NCBI GenBank assembly: GCA_037179385.1
Contig: CM074179.1
Location: 67,227,806 to 67,291,805 of the forward strand
Length of the DNA stretch: 64,000 bases
DNA from: Holothuria scabra
Lineage: Eukaryota > Echinodermata > Holothuroidea > Aspidochirotida > Holothuriidae
Direction: 5' to 3'
Part shown: positions 11,401-22,894 of the stretch, piece after piece
Layout of the letters: every line of letters begins with the position of its first letter
Numbering within the stretch: position 1 is the first letter of the stretch
Translations under genes and position numbers: made by a program
The notes under the pieces: generated by a model
Told to the model about the DNA's origin: nothing
The model's database searches: none
The model's input: only the letters and a program-made list of their open reading frames with translations

Positions 11401-11960
11401 CTTACTTGGCACAACCACATCAAGTCTATTTCTACTCTAATCGCTAAAGGAGCGGGTGTCCTTTCAAAACTAGAACATACTCTTCCTAAAAGCATCCTCA
11501 GGTCCCTTTACCAGACACTTCTCCTCCCACATTAAACTTATTGCTGAACTATTTGGTCAGGATCAAGCCAGTACTTGTTAAACAAACTGTCCATTCTTCA
11601 GAAAAGAGAAATAAGACATATCACCTTCTCCTAAGCTAGGGGTCATATTAATGGTCTATTTAAGTCCTTAACTTTACTTAAACTTAGCGACCTCTTCGTT
11701 CTCTACACGATTTGCTCTCTAATTCGTTGAAGGCTTACTCCATACATAACTCACGTATTCATTCACATAAAGCAAGACAAGCAGACACCTGCAGAATAGG
11801 AATTACCACATCAATCTGCACAAGAAAAGTCTCCAATACCGGGCAATTACACTCTGGAAACCTTTACCTCAAACACTAAAGTCCAAGCCTTCTTTAGCAC
11901 CTTTCAGAAAAAATCTTCAAAGGTACGTTACAAATTTGTATAAATTCCCATCATTTACTA
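8500..11960 (+). pseudogene. CR1/Jockey-type LINE, degraded reverse transcriptase
   Basis: Reading across several frames, the order matches a CR1/Jockey-group LINE ORF2. There is a pre-RT segment near 8560-8700 ('DGLKLTDPAAIGNSLNKVF') and an 'SAGFDEI'-like block near 8795. At 8905-8940 comes 'KIAKVVP'. After an insertion the RT resumes near 10650 ('KGDPN', 'NNRLISVLPCFPKILERI'). It continues with 'FDGRYGVRPGLSTEMAI', 'GVFLDLSETFDTIDSTIL' and 'GISQGSILGPLFFIIYMND'. The catalytic FADD-type box reads 'FVHD', so the enzyme would be dead. C-terminal sequence runs to about 11950 with stops and shifts. A 1.7 kb minisatellite array (8940-10610) splits the gene between RT blocks. From about 11961 to 12139 nothing is recognised. 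Confidence 0.75.
8940..10610. repeat. GGTCATTTGGGG minisatellite array inside a LINE
   Basis: About eleven diverged units, each with a core like GGTCATTTGGGGTCAC and a spacer like 'cttgtttacacgatatctcaagg'. Cores lie near 9055, 9280, 9434, 9562, 9707, 9837, 9958, 10112, 10257, 10402 and 10543, so spacing is mostly 120-155 bp. Later units are more degraded. The array starts just after the LINE 'KIAKVVP' codons and ends about 35 bp before the LINE resumes. A small hairpin (AATGCATTTTTGCATT, 10626-10641) sits in that gap. Confidence 0.8.
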
Positions 11961-12139
11961 CCACCACTGCCACTGTACCGCACCTCTTCTAGTTTTCCAG
12001 GGATGTGGGTAACTGGGATTGGGTTAGGTGTTAGGGTACCTGTAATTGGGGTGGCAGGGTTGGCTTTGTTCTTATGTGGGGAGGGGGGTTAACTAGTCCT
12101 GGAGTAATAAAATCATAGGAGTAATCACGCAATAGCTTA

Positions 12140-12330
12140 CACTCTAAAAACAGTTGGTTAAAAAGCGTTGGGCAAAATTCCAAAATGCTCAACTTGGGCG
12201 AATTATTACCCAACAAATGGGTAAACAACTTTACCCATATTGTTGGGGAAATTAAGGTTAAGTAAAATCCAGGTATTGGTAAAAGGTGTTGGGTATAAGT
12301 TTTAAAGTACCCAACAGTTGGGTAAAATGT
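12140..12330. mobile_element. MITE fragment, CACTCTAAAAA family
   Basis: A TA followed by CACTCTAAAAACAGTTGGTT begins a body rich in GTTGGGTAAA words in both directions, very close to the left half of the 2946-3165 MITE ('aaaagcgttgggcaaaattc'). The right terminus is not found, so it is truncated or eroded. A 45-bp piece of the same left terminus stands alone at 12699. Confidence 0.6.
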
Positions 12331-14775
12331 AATCGACCAATCAGATGATTAGTAAAAGATCATTTAAGTTTTACATTTAATTTTTGTAATAAAAGTGTTT
12401 ATTATAAAATCTCATGAATTAATAAGGTTGGATCTGTTTAATAAAAAGCTAGCGGTAGAATAGCAGTAAAAATCTGGACGAAATTACTTTAAGAGCAATG
12501 GTCGTATAGAAAAAAATCACTACCACGTAATCAATGGGAGGAGAAATACAAAGTGCACGATTGCGTTTATTATTTCAAACTACACACTTCACTGTTTATT
12601 AACCAAGTGCATCGTTACTGGTGCCCCCAACCACTCTTGGAGGGCAAACGGTGTAAGTTTTAGGTATTGTTAAACATCCTTATTGCCAAAATAATATACA
12701 CTCTAAAAACATGGGCCAAATAGTTGGGTAAAAACTTTAGATAGAACACTGTCGCTAATGTGGCATAGGATTCTTGTCTCGATGATCTTATTTAAAATTT
12801 GATGCTTCTGTATCAGGCGAGATATGAAATTATATAAACAGGCTTAATTATAGAGAAAAATATGAAAAAACCTAATTGGGCCATGTCAAGTCAGATACAT
12901 CTTTCTAAAATTTTATATCAGATATACTTGGAACGTTTTGATATCGCTTAACATAGGAATGTACCAGATCTACATCAAGTGTGTATAAACACGCCTTCAT
13001 CACACCTGATATAACTTGATGAACGGTCATGTTGGATATACATCTCAAGCTACATAGAACCTGAAACACTGTGCCTGATATAACATTCAGAATTCATGTT
13101 GCGAGACTATCTTTGCACTAGGTATAGCAGACAGCTTTTTGTAAACATCAGAAATTAAAAAAAAAAGACTTTCAAGTCTTATATGACCTTTACTTCATAA
13201 AAGGTCATGCCAGATATTAGCTCAAAGTTGTATATGGTTTTACTACGTCATGTAACGCTTGATAACAAGATGTACGGAAAGTGCATTTAAGTTTTAAATG
13301 TCTATATCAAGCCAGATAAATGCCAAACCAGAAATACTTTATTTTCGATAGGTTTGATGTGGAAAAAATTGGCTAGATATCACTTGATGACAGTGTTTGC
13401 AAGATATGACATTCTATACAGTCTTATCCAGAAATCCGGATTGAATTGAACGGAGCTCATCGTAGACAAGAACACAAATTTTATGAGGCCATATGAAGTT
13501 GTCTGCAACTCAATAGAAGAAAATAACGGACAAACTGTTAGAGTAAGACCATGCTCTTTTGCGTTTAACTGGGTTACTAGCCCAACTACAAGGTATCATT
13601 GAGATGCTCTAGAAGGTATTAGTAAATTGTTCATCAAATTCAAATTTTTAAGGTAAGGGTTAGGTGTTTAAACTACTGTACCGTAAAATACTTTCTTCCG
13701 ATATAGTCTGGTCTTCCGAACTAACATGTAAGGAAAAGATGTATGAGCGGTTCCGTCTTAAATACCATCCTGGTTGGGATATAGAGACTGATTTCAACTT
13801 TCATAACTGAGGAGATATTTTGTGAGATATTCATCAAATAGTTCAACAAAATTATCGAAATAAATCCCACTGGGGTGATAAAACCTACGACGTATTGCAT
13901 GCATATAAAAGTACGAATTTCAAAGAAGTTTTACTTTTCGTTCTTCCTAAACCTAAATAAATACCGCGATATAATTTCAAAACACACTTTGTTGGAAACT
14001 TTTAGGCTCCCTTCACTTTTCCGGTGCTGGACGTCTGAAGTTTGTTCTAAATGTAAAAGCGGTTTAATTTTGGTGTAAATATGGATCACATGCGCTTTGC
14101 ATATCTGGTCCTTGCAAATTCGATCCATATCTGGCTTGGCTAACCATATTTTTGGCACAGATGTCGAATGTCACTCATATCAACTTACACTGGCCAATTC
14201 CTTACAAACTTAGATAAAGATCTCATATTCTGCCCCTCAAGCAGGCCAACAGTAAAGTCTCCATGTGGTACACATTTTAAATTGTGAAATATGGGGCATA
14301 GGCCTGACATATATGTACCGTATTTGTCTTATGTAAAATTGCTGATCTATATAACATGCTACTGGTGAGCCCCGAAAATAATCTTTCTCAGCGAAACGCG
14401 GCTACCATGCTATCGCTTGTTACCTACCAAGGTCACAAAAACAGTTAAAACTGAAACCTTTGGGTTTCCTATTGAAAACCGAAAAGTTGCCAAATTATTC
14501 TTTGCTTCGTAATATCCTTCAACATCAAGCAAGAATTTTAAAGCGAACTCAGGAGCTTAACCTATTATATCATCATGATTAAGTTTATTAAGAATATTGA
14601 TTAAGAATGTTGGTCTGGCGAACAAGTCACTGAGTTTTTGGAGAGTCGGCCACTCCTTCATTACCCTGGAAATTGGCCATGTCCTCAGTTCACCCCCAAC
14701 TTAGATCAGTTAGGAGTTGGGTAAACCGAAACAATAAATGGTATACCTCTCCAGAGACTTAGTTTTTCATCCAGA
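12331..14775. other. gene-free stretch left of the gypsy element
   Basis: No gene is recognised. It is AT-rich, and 12780-13450 contains many diverged 'gatat..catat' words similar in flavour to the tandem repeat at 51755-51985. A 45-codon frame at about 13455-13610 has a plausible amino-acid mix but no family likeness. Confidence 0.5.
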
Positions 14776-16507
14776 TGTAACCATGTAGTATTTGTCATGG
14801 TTATAATACTAAATATTTAACTTTACTTTTCTTAGTTTTACACTTCCGGAAGTTTACTAATCCTCTTCCAGAAAAGCTTTAATTATCTGCATACCCTTCT
14901 TAGTCATATGTGACGTGTACTGAAGAATTCCAGGCAAGCCCTTACTGTGCACTGATGCAGGTCACAGTTCATTGCTCTCGAGAATTTGCTTCTCCGTCTG
15001 TGTGTATGTGTGTTTACTATTGGTCTTAAGGTATCAATATAGTTGCTATGCTTAGTGCTTGTAGACTGTGTAAAAAGGTCAAGCTGTTCGTAGTACAGTG
15101 TGTACATTTCATGAATGGACAGGTGTTTATTTACCATTTAAGGACCAATCCGTGTGACGTCACAATAGTGATGTAGCTAGGGAGAATGTGGTGTGTGTAA
15201 CTTTTTCATCTAGATTTCTTGATTTCTTGGATAAGTCACCAGGAAATTGGGGGTGTAAAAGATGAAATGTTTGTCAATGTTAGCTGGAAGACTACCTCTG
15301 TGTGTGCTCCTTCCGATTCCCTTATTTGGTAATCTTAAGATAATTTTGTTGTCCCAAAATTAAATAAAAGATGCTGCAAAATTTGTAGATATTCACTAAA
15401 AACTTCAATTCACTTAGAAGCTGAGGCACTCAGATATTTAGACTCAGCAGAGTTACATTATTGCTTGTGGTTGTTGCTGCATTTGCTACCTCTTGCTATA
15501 GAGTAGAGAAGTTACAATATATGTCTTATTTATCTTAAAAGAGTAGGAGCATGGGAGAGATATTCCTACTGTCTATTCTAACTTGATTGTATTCCGTATT
15601 TTGATAACGTATTCAGTTCTGAAGACGGTAACTGTCGGAGGTGAAACCGTTTCCCGTGTTAGCATTCTGTACATCGATTATGAATCAAAGATCTTACCAC
15701 GGGACTGTCCGAGATTAAGGAATCCGATGATTTTAAAGTAAATATATTATTCAGCCGTTAATTGATATTTTCAACAAGTAGTTTGCCGTTGCGATTCCTG
15801 ACACTGACTGTCGACGTTTATTTCTTGCTGTTCGTGATCTTACTGTTTTATTCGTTTGGATTGTTGAGCTACATCCGATTGGGCTTTGGGAGAAGTGCCA
15901 TCGTGTGACTGTTTGTTACCAACGAATTGTAAGTACTGTTCAAATATTTCCAATTTATTTCGATGCACGAAGAGGCAGAAGTTCGACTTGTTCAAGACTC
16001 CACTGAGATCCTTAGAAGTCAGCGCTAGCCATCGTAACGACGAGCCATCCATAAGTATTAATTAATGCCGGCTTATGTTATTATGCTAAATGTATTTTTA
16101 TTGTCTTATATTAATCCTTTGACTGAAGATCCAGTTCAGTTAAATGCGTCGTGTTATAGTCCATAATACAATGACCTTTTAGATATACTCAATTCAGTTT
16201 GTATTGTGTAATTTATTCTTGATACTCCATTCGACTGTCTGCTGCTGCTTTCACATAATTTATTGATCCGATTGCTGTAAGCATTGCGGGCAGGATTTCC
16301 CAGATCTAGCCCTAGTCTAGGACCCGTGTAATTTTGCGGATCGCCCTCTGTTAAATATTGGTGATAGCAGAGATTTTCATTTTGAATATTGTGGAAGGGT
16401 GTGGTTTTTGTTGAAATTTAGAGAAGCTCCTTTCGGCATTTCATATAAACCGCCTTCTTGTCGCAACAAGACATTTCAAATATTGTCTCGACTGCAGGTG
16501 GGCAACA
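14776..16507 (+). repeat. 5' LTR of gypsy element
   Basis: Starts TGTAACCATGTAG and ends GGGCAACA, with TG...CA borders. It is about 1.73 kb, long for a gypsy LTR, and matches 22895-24618 along its length with scattered substitutions and small indels. The right border is set by the primer-binding site four bases later and by the end of similarity between the two LTRs. Confidence 0.9.
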
Positions 16508-16511
16508 GAAC

Positions 16512-16529
16512 TGGCGCCCGATTGATGAG
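16512..16529 (+). other. primer-binding site
   Basis: TGGCGCCCGATTGATGAG follows the 5' LTR after a 4-base gap. The first nine bases, TGGCGCCCG, equal the start of tRNA-Lys-type primer sites known from retroviruses and many gypsy elements; the later bases diverge. Confidence 0.75.
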
Positions 16530-16687
16530 ACTCTTTTAATTTATTTGTATTAAGTGAAAAGCAGCTTTGAAGAGTATCAATAACATCTTGCACTTTATAG
16601 ATTCATTGTACTTTGTTTCATAAAGTCACATGATGTCTGCAATCATTTAAGACGGACTTGATATCAAGACTTCTCAAGAAGAAGTTA

Positions 16688-18006
16688 ATGAAGGTGGGAA
16701 AGGTTGCAAGTATTGAGTTCGCCAGGAACCCTTTTACTGGTGTCCTACTAGGTAGTGCTAAGTGTGTATTTGATGATGACATTGCCCACCTTGCAATTGA
16801 AACTTTCAAGGAGGGGTGCGTCATCAAAGAGAAAACAGTACAGGTGAGTCTGGCACCTCCTAGCGTTGACACTCAGAAAGACCTTGGAAGTTCAAGGCTC
16901 AGTAACTCCTCTTTAGAAGAGACCCAACCCCCACCACTTACCATGGACCCAGACCATAGTAACTTAATTGAAAAGTTGAAGAAGGAAGGCTATGAAATAG
17001 TCCTCCTGCAAAGTGTAAGGTGACAAATTTAAATGATGATAAATATTCAAATCCTAGGCCCGTAGCATCGGTGACCACGTTAAATCAGCCCCCACGTTTG
17101 TCGTTCTTCGTGGGTGACCAGAAACCAAAGTCTGGGGAAACTGACTTCGAAACGTGGAAGTACGAGGTTCAGTGCCCACAGAGGGAGGGTGGACTCACCA
17201 AGGCAATCCTGACCCCACTTGTAAAAAGATCTCTACGAGGAGAGGTCGGCGAAATCGCTAGGCATATGGGTGTCGACGCTAGTATTAAAGATATAGTAGA
17301 AAAACTCGAAACGCTTTATGGGACGGTTGAGAGTGGGTCTACGCTGCTCCGACAAGTATACACAAGTCGCCAAGAGTCGGAAGAAACTGCTGCACAGTAC
17401 GGGCGTAGACTACAGGTTAAGATCCATCGGGCTAGGGAGCGCGGTGGGATTTTCTCACTTGCCGTCGACGATACACTAAGATCAGTGTTCTGGCAGGGCA
17501 TGCGTGACGTAAATGTCAAACATGCCTTCCGCCACCGCAAAGACACTGTGGGGAGTTTTGATGAACTCTTGCGCCTTGTTCGTCTAGCGGAACAAGAGGC
17601 TGCAGAAGACGCATCAAGATTTCCCTCGAAATCACATAGTAAGCGCACAACGGGTAACGCTCACACGCAATCCGCGCATGGTCTTGGTGAAACGTCGAAG
17701 CCAATCGATAGAGGGCGTCATGGTGAAACATCCTCTGAAAGGAATGAAAAATTTAATAGTTCAAGTGTTCAGGACTTGCAGCAAACTATAAAAAGTTTAA
17801 CTGCACGTCTTGAACGGTTAGAAAATAAAAAGAACGTCAAAACTAATACTTCTCCAGGAGACAAGTCAGATGAGCGGTCTAAAAGAAAACCCATTGTCTG
17901 TTATAAGTGTGGAAAGGAGGGACACATTGTTTCTGGTTGCCGGAATCCACCAACCCAAGCATGGTTAGATAGGCAACAGAAACAACAAGAAGAGCAGTTA
18001 AACTAG
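16688..18006 (+). pseudogene. gag: gypsy Gag polyprotein, with one frame change
   Basis: The first ATG in the leading frame is at 16688. The N-terminal ~60 residues ('MKVGKVASIEFARNP', 'LGSAKCVF') look like an RRM-like fold, as in PNMA-type Gag; this is a resemblance, not proof. Near 16993-17020 the frame changes by one, so the main capsid part (to 18006) is read in another frame and probably was joined before an indel. That part has a capsid-like helical region with 'TAAQYGRRLQVKIHRARER'. It also has a basic and coiled-coil stretch ('LQQTIKSLTARLERLENKK') and one CCHC zinc knuckle, CYKCGKEGHIVSGC (17899-17940). It ends at TAG 18004-18006, right after the slippery sequence that gives access to pol. 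Confidence 0.85.
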
Positions 18007-18040
18007 AAAGGCGCCACACCTTAGGGGAGGTGGTGGTGCC
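17997..18040 (+). promoter_or_regulatory. -1 ribosomal frameshift signal between gag and pol
   Basis: G TTA AAC (17997-18003) lies phased in the gag frame directly before the gag stop TAG. After a 6-base spacer, GGCGCCAC (18010-18017) can pair with GTGGTGCC (18033-18040), and ACCT (18018-18021) with AGGT (18028-18031). This leaves a 6-base loop and one bulged G: about 12 pairs including one G-U. The pol frame is exactly -1 relative to gag and is open from 17973. GTTAAAC is a known slippery heptamer in arteriviruses. Function is inferred, not shown. Confidence 0.7.
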
Positions 18041-21000
18041 GGAAACTGGTAACCCCATAGAGAAAATCGAGGTCAGCCATGTGCACAGTTCAATAGGTGA
18101 CACTCACTTTGATGTAACAGGAGAGGGAACCAGAGAAAGTGCGTTGGAAAGAATAGTTGGTAGTGTGAATGAAAGTGAAGCTTTAGTCAATGGCGATCCG
18201 TGTGAATGCCTTGTCGATACGGGGTCTCAGGTCACCACCATTTCGGAACCTTTCCATCGAGAGTTTCTTGGTCACTGTAAGGCCAAACCCATAGATGATT
18301 TGTTGAGAATCAAGGGTGCGGGAGGGCAGGACGTCCCTTTCCTGGGTTATATAGAGGTCACTATAGCGTTTCCTTCAGGGACTAACGCTACTGGTACTAG
18401 GGAACATGATGTAGTAGTACTTGTCGTTCCTAGAACAGAGTATAATAAGCGAGTACCTCTGGTTATTGGCAATAACTTAATTGAAGACTGTAGGAGTAAG
18501 TACAATGAGATTTATGGGGCCCAGTTTCTAAATTGTCAGTCAACTATTTCTGAACCTTGGAGGTTAGCCTACCCTACTGGTACTTGGGAACATGATGTAG
18601 TAGTACTTGTCGTTCCTAGTACAGAGTATAATAAGCGAGTACCTCTGGTTATTGGCACTAACTTAATTGAAGACTGTAGGAGTAAGTGCAAAGAGATTTA
18701 TGGGGCCCAGTTTCTAAATTGTCAGTCAACTATTTCTGAACCTTGGCGGTTAGCCTACAAATACCTCAATGAAATAGACCGTATTTCTAGTAATGGGGGT
18801 AGGCTAGGATGTGTTAGAGCGCATTTAAAGAATGCAATAACTATCCAGCCAAAGGAAAGTAAGATTATTAGAGGACTGACAAAGAAGCTGCGTAGAGGAA
18901 ATTGGTACAGTGCAGTAGTAGAAGCCCCCACTGGTGGACTTATCCCTGCTGGGCTTATAGTATATGATATGTTTATTTCTGTTAAAGGAGGACAGAGGTC
19001 CAAGATCCCGGTATCCGTATACAATAATTCTGATGAAGCTATCACAATCACACCGAAAATGTGCCTAGCTGACTTAAGTTTGGGGACTCCTTTAGGAACT
19101 TCCGTGCAGGTTCTTTCCCAGTATGCGCAGGCCTCTGACGCATCTGAGAAGGGGAAAGAAGACACTGCAAAATTTATGGAGGATTTTGTATGGAATTCTC
19201 CTGTCACTAAGGAGCAATTATCCAAATTAAAAGAGGTAATTGTTAGGAACCAAGATATTTTTGCAAAACACAAAAATGATCTTGGTCATGCAAAAGCAGT
19301 CGAGCATGAAATACCTGTAAAGAGTGGCATTCCTTTCAAAGAAAGATATCGTAGGATTGCACCCGCCCAGTATGATCAAGTCCGCCAGTGCCTTCAAGAT
19401 ATGCTCCATAGTGGTGCAATAAGGGAGTCACATAGCCCTTATGCATCTCCAATAGTTGTAGTTAAGAAAAAGGATGGGAGCATTAGGCTATGTATAGATT
19501 ATCGAAGGTTGAATAATGACACCATCAAGGATGCATATGCACTACCGCTCATCGAGGAATCGCTTGACGCGTTATGTGGCGCAAAGTGGTTCAGCTCTCT
19601 CGACCTGCAGAGTGGGTATTGGCAGATCGCGATGGCCGAAAAGGACAAGGAGAAGACCGCGTTTACCACTCCTATGGGGTTCTATGAGTGTAATCGAATG
19701 CCTTTTGGGTTGACGAACGCACCAGCCACTTTTCAAAGGTAAATGGAGCGCTGCGTAGGAGATATAAATCTTAAACAGTGTCTGGTATACCTTGATGATG
19801 TCATTGTATTTTCTGCTACATTTGAGGAACACCTAGAAAGGCTTAATTCCGTGTTTCAGAGACTTAGAGAATTTGGCCTTAAGCTTAAACCCTCCAAATG
19901 CGAGTTTTTAAGGCAAAGTGTTAATTACCTGGGCCATATAGTTTCCGAGGAAGGGGTTAAGACAGATCCAGAAAAGACAGAACGAATTAGAAAATGGCCC
20001 GCCCCTATTAATGTAAAACAACTTAGGAAGTTCTTAGGGTTCACTGGCTATTACCGTAGGTTTGTAAAAGACTACTCTAAAATTGCTAAATCACTTCACG
20101 AACTGACGGGTGGTTGTTCCTATATTAGCGGTAAGAAGAAGTCACAGTCGAAACCACCAACATGGAACTGGTCTAACGAATGTCAAGCTGCATTTGATTT
20201 GTTGGTTAGTAAGTAAGTATCCCCGCCTAAACTGGCATATGCAGATTATTCTCTCCCGTTTGAACTGCACACAGATGCTAGTACTGAAGGGCTGGGGCGT
20301 CACTTTACCAAGAGCAGGATGGGGTAAAGCGTGTAACAGCTTACACCAGTCGTGGACTACGAAAAAGCGAAAGGAATTACCCAGCCCACAAACTGGAATT
20401 CCTGGCGTTAAAATGGGCTGTAACCGACAAATTAAAAGATTATTTGTATGGAAGGAAGTTTCAGGTAGTTACTGATAACAATGCTTTAACTTATGTTCTG
20501 ACCACTTCTAAACTTGATGCAACGGGTCATCGTTGGCTTGCAGCATTAGTAGCCTTCGACTTTAACATTGTTTACCACCCTGGAAACTTAATGGGGATGC
20601 GGACGCCTTGTCCAGACTCCCTGCTAGGGATGACCATGAGGAGTCAAGTACAATGGATCCCAATGTGCTCCGAGCAATCTATGAAAGTCGTAATGTAGAT
20701 TCTTCTGGAGAGGGGTCTGTAGGCTCCTATAACCCCCTCGTAGAAGCAATAGGCCTAAGTCAAAATGCATTTCCTGCAGAATTTTAAAGTAACTCAGCGC
20801 CTGCTATGCAGTCAAGTTATCCCCATCTTAGTAAAAGAGAATGGAGAGACTCGCAGGGAAAGGATAATTTTATATCTCGTGTTTTGTATTACCTTAAATT
20901 GAATAGGAGACCTAACTTCCAAGAACGTAAGAAGGAGAAAGGTGAAGTCCTGTTACTATTGAGAGATTGGGATCGTTTATGTTTTATTGATAATGTACTT

Positions 21001-22696
21001 TATAGAAAGCGAACTGGTCTCGATGGAAAGGTTTCACACCAACCAGTCCTTCCAATGTCACAGTGGGAAACTGTTGTTGAACAGTTGCATGACAGTATGG
21101 GTCACCTAGGAAATGAAAGGGTACTTTCATATCGCGTTGTTTCTGGCCCAAAATGGCTTCTTATATTGAAAATAGAATAAAGAATTGTGAAAGATGCTTA
21201 AGAAGGAAAGCAATTCAACCTGCTTCGAATAAGGCACCGCTGGTAAGTATTAAGACGTCTGCGCCAATGGAAATGGTTTGCATGGATTTTCTATCATTGG
21301 AAACTCCAAGGGAGGCTACACAAGTATTTTGGTGTTGACCGACCATTTCACTCGATATGCTCAAGCATTCCCTACTCGAAACCAGGCCGCGCGAACAACA
21401 GCCAAAATTTTGTTGGATAATTTTATTGTTCATTATGGGTTAACTGCGCGACTCCATTCTGACTAAGGGAGAAATTTCGAATCCGAGGTAATCAAACATC
21501 TTTGCGAAATTGCAGGAATTACGAAAAGTCGCACAACTCCTTACCACCCCCAAGGTAATGGGCAATGCGAACGGTTTAATAGAACCCTACTGTCGATGCT
21601 TGGTACCCTCTCCGAAGACAAAAAGGGAGATTGGAAAACGTATGTGGCACCCCTTGTTCACGCTAATAACTGTACAAGAAATGATTCTACATCATTTTCT
21701 CCGTATTGTTTAATGTTTGGTCGTCATCCAAGATTACCAATTGATTTGTTTCTTGTAAGGGATAGTTTGGAAAATACTGAAGGGGTAAGAACGCATCACG
21801 AATATGCTAATTCTTTGAGAAACAGATTAGAATATGCATATGAACTAGCCTCTAAAAAGGCTGAAGTTAAATCGAAAGGCAATAAAGATCGCCATGACGG
21901 TCGCTTAGTCTGCGCTTCGCTTCTTCCTGGAGACCGTGTGTTGGTTTAAAAATTACATTTACAGGGTAAGCAAAAACTTGCTGACCGATGGGAGCAAGAC
22001 GCGTACAAAGTTCTGCGAAGGGTAAATGAGGAAATCCCTGTTTATGATGTGCAGAAGGAAAACGGTTCCGGACGCATAAGAACTTTGCATAGGGATTTGT
22101 TGCTACCGCTTCAAGCTTTGCCTTGCCCTAAAACTGAAGAGCAGTTTCAGCCGAATGGTCCGATAGAAGGTATTGCTTTATCAAGTAAAGGTAGTGAAGG
22201 AGCAGAGGGTGCTTCGGTTGTCGAAAATATAGCACCAGAAGTAATTAAGCCTAAGTCAATTCTCCGGCCTGAGGCCTCGGAGTTTGTCAGTGCATTAGAC
22301 TCACCCTCAACGTCCGTCACTAATGTTAATGGTGAACAGACTCATTTGACGCAAAATATTGTAGGAAATGATGTTGCTGCTGACTTTTCATTTGTTAATG
22401 TAAGTAATGATGATAATAATAATAATAATACTAGTAATGACAATGGTGATGTACAGAATTATGATTCTGATGATGACGATCTTCAACCTATTCAGCAGGT
22501 TAGGAGGTCCAAGAGGTCCCCTAAACCAGTGGATCGTCTTAATTTAAGCCATACGTGTCAAGGTTTAAAAATATCTGACCAACCTATGTGGGAACGTAAG
22601 GTAGAGTTCTTGCTTGAGGTAAAAGATAAGCTTAGTTTGGAATCAAGGAACCAATCGTTCATTGAAACAGTGCTTTCTGTTGTTCAGAATGGTTAA
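18003..22696 (+). pseudogene. pol: gypsy Pol polyprotein (PR-RT-RH-IN), broken
   Basis: Pol enters by frameshift from gag. A retropepsin motif 'LVDTGSQVTTIS' is at about 18211-18245. RT follows with 'RLCIDYRRLN', 'FSSLDLQSGYWQI' and the catalytic 'YLDDV' (about 19788). RNase H has 'FELHTDAS' (about 20260) and 'VVTDNNAL' (about 20465). The integrase zinc region has His near 21085-21095 and 'CERC' near 21190; the core has D in 'MDFLS', D in 'LHSD' (about 21460) and E in 'QCERFN' (about 21575). Breaks seen are TAA 19740-19742 in RT, a GTAA-repeat shift near 20213, shifts near 20290 and 20595, a shift near 21140, a shift near 21300, TAA 21464-21466 and TAA near 21947. The C-terminal tail (22049-22696) is acidic with an Asn/Asp-rich run. 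Stops in all domains make it inactive. Confidence 0.9.
18387..18758 (+). repeat. 186-bp in-frame tandem duplication inside the protease region
   Basis: Two direct copies, 18387-18572 and 18573-18758, each 62 codons, start near 'GTREHDVVVLVVP' and end with 'STISEPWRLAY'. They differ at only a few bases. The duplicated part includes 'RVPLVIGNNLIEDC', the second half of the retropepsin region, so the protein would carry this half twice. Frame is kept. Confidence 0.9.
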
Positions 22697-22881
22697 TTGA
22701 GTATTCACAATTAATTGTACTTGTTTGATTTTATTTGGATTTTATGTATTTTGATGTTATAGTTTTGATGTTGATATAAAGAGTTGTTCTGATCGTTTTG
22801 TTTATAGTATTCATATCAAAATGTAATCATGATATGGGATATGACAAATTTTGATATTAACATCGGGACGATGCTCCATTT

Positions 22882-22894
22882 GAGAAGGGGAAGG
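22882..22894 (+). other. polypurine tract
   Basis: GAGAAGGGGAAGG lies immediately before the 3' LTR, the expected place for plus-strand priming. The 185 bp between the pol stop and this tract show no gene. Confidence 0.85.

Noticed and set aside
22049..22696. Separate envelope-like gene after integrase
   Set aside because: The frame continues from the integrase C-terminus and has no signal peptide or membrane helix, so it is taken as the Pol tail.
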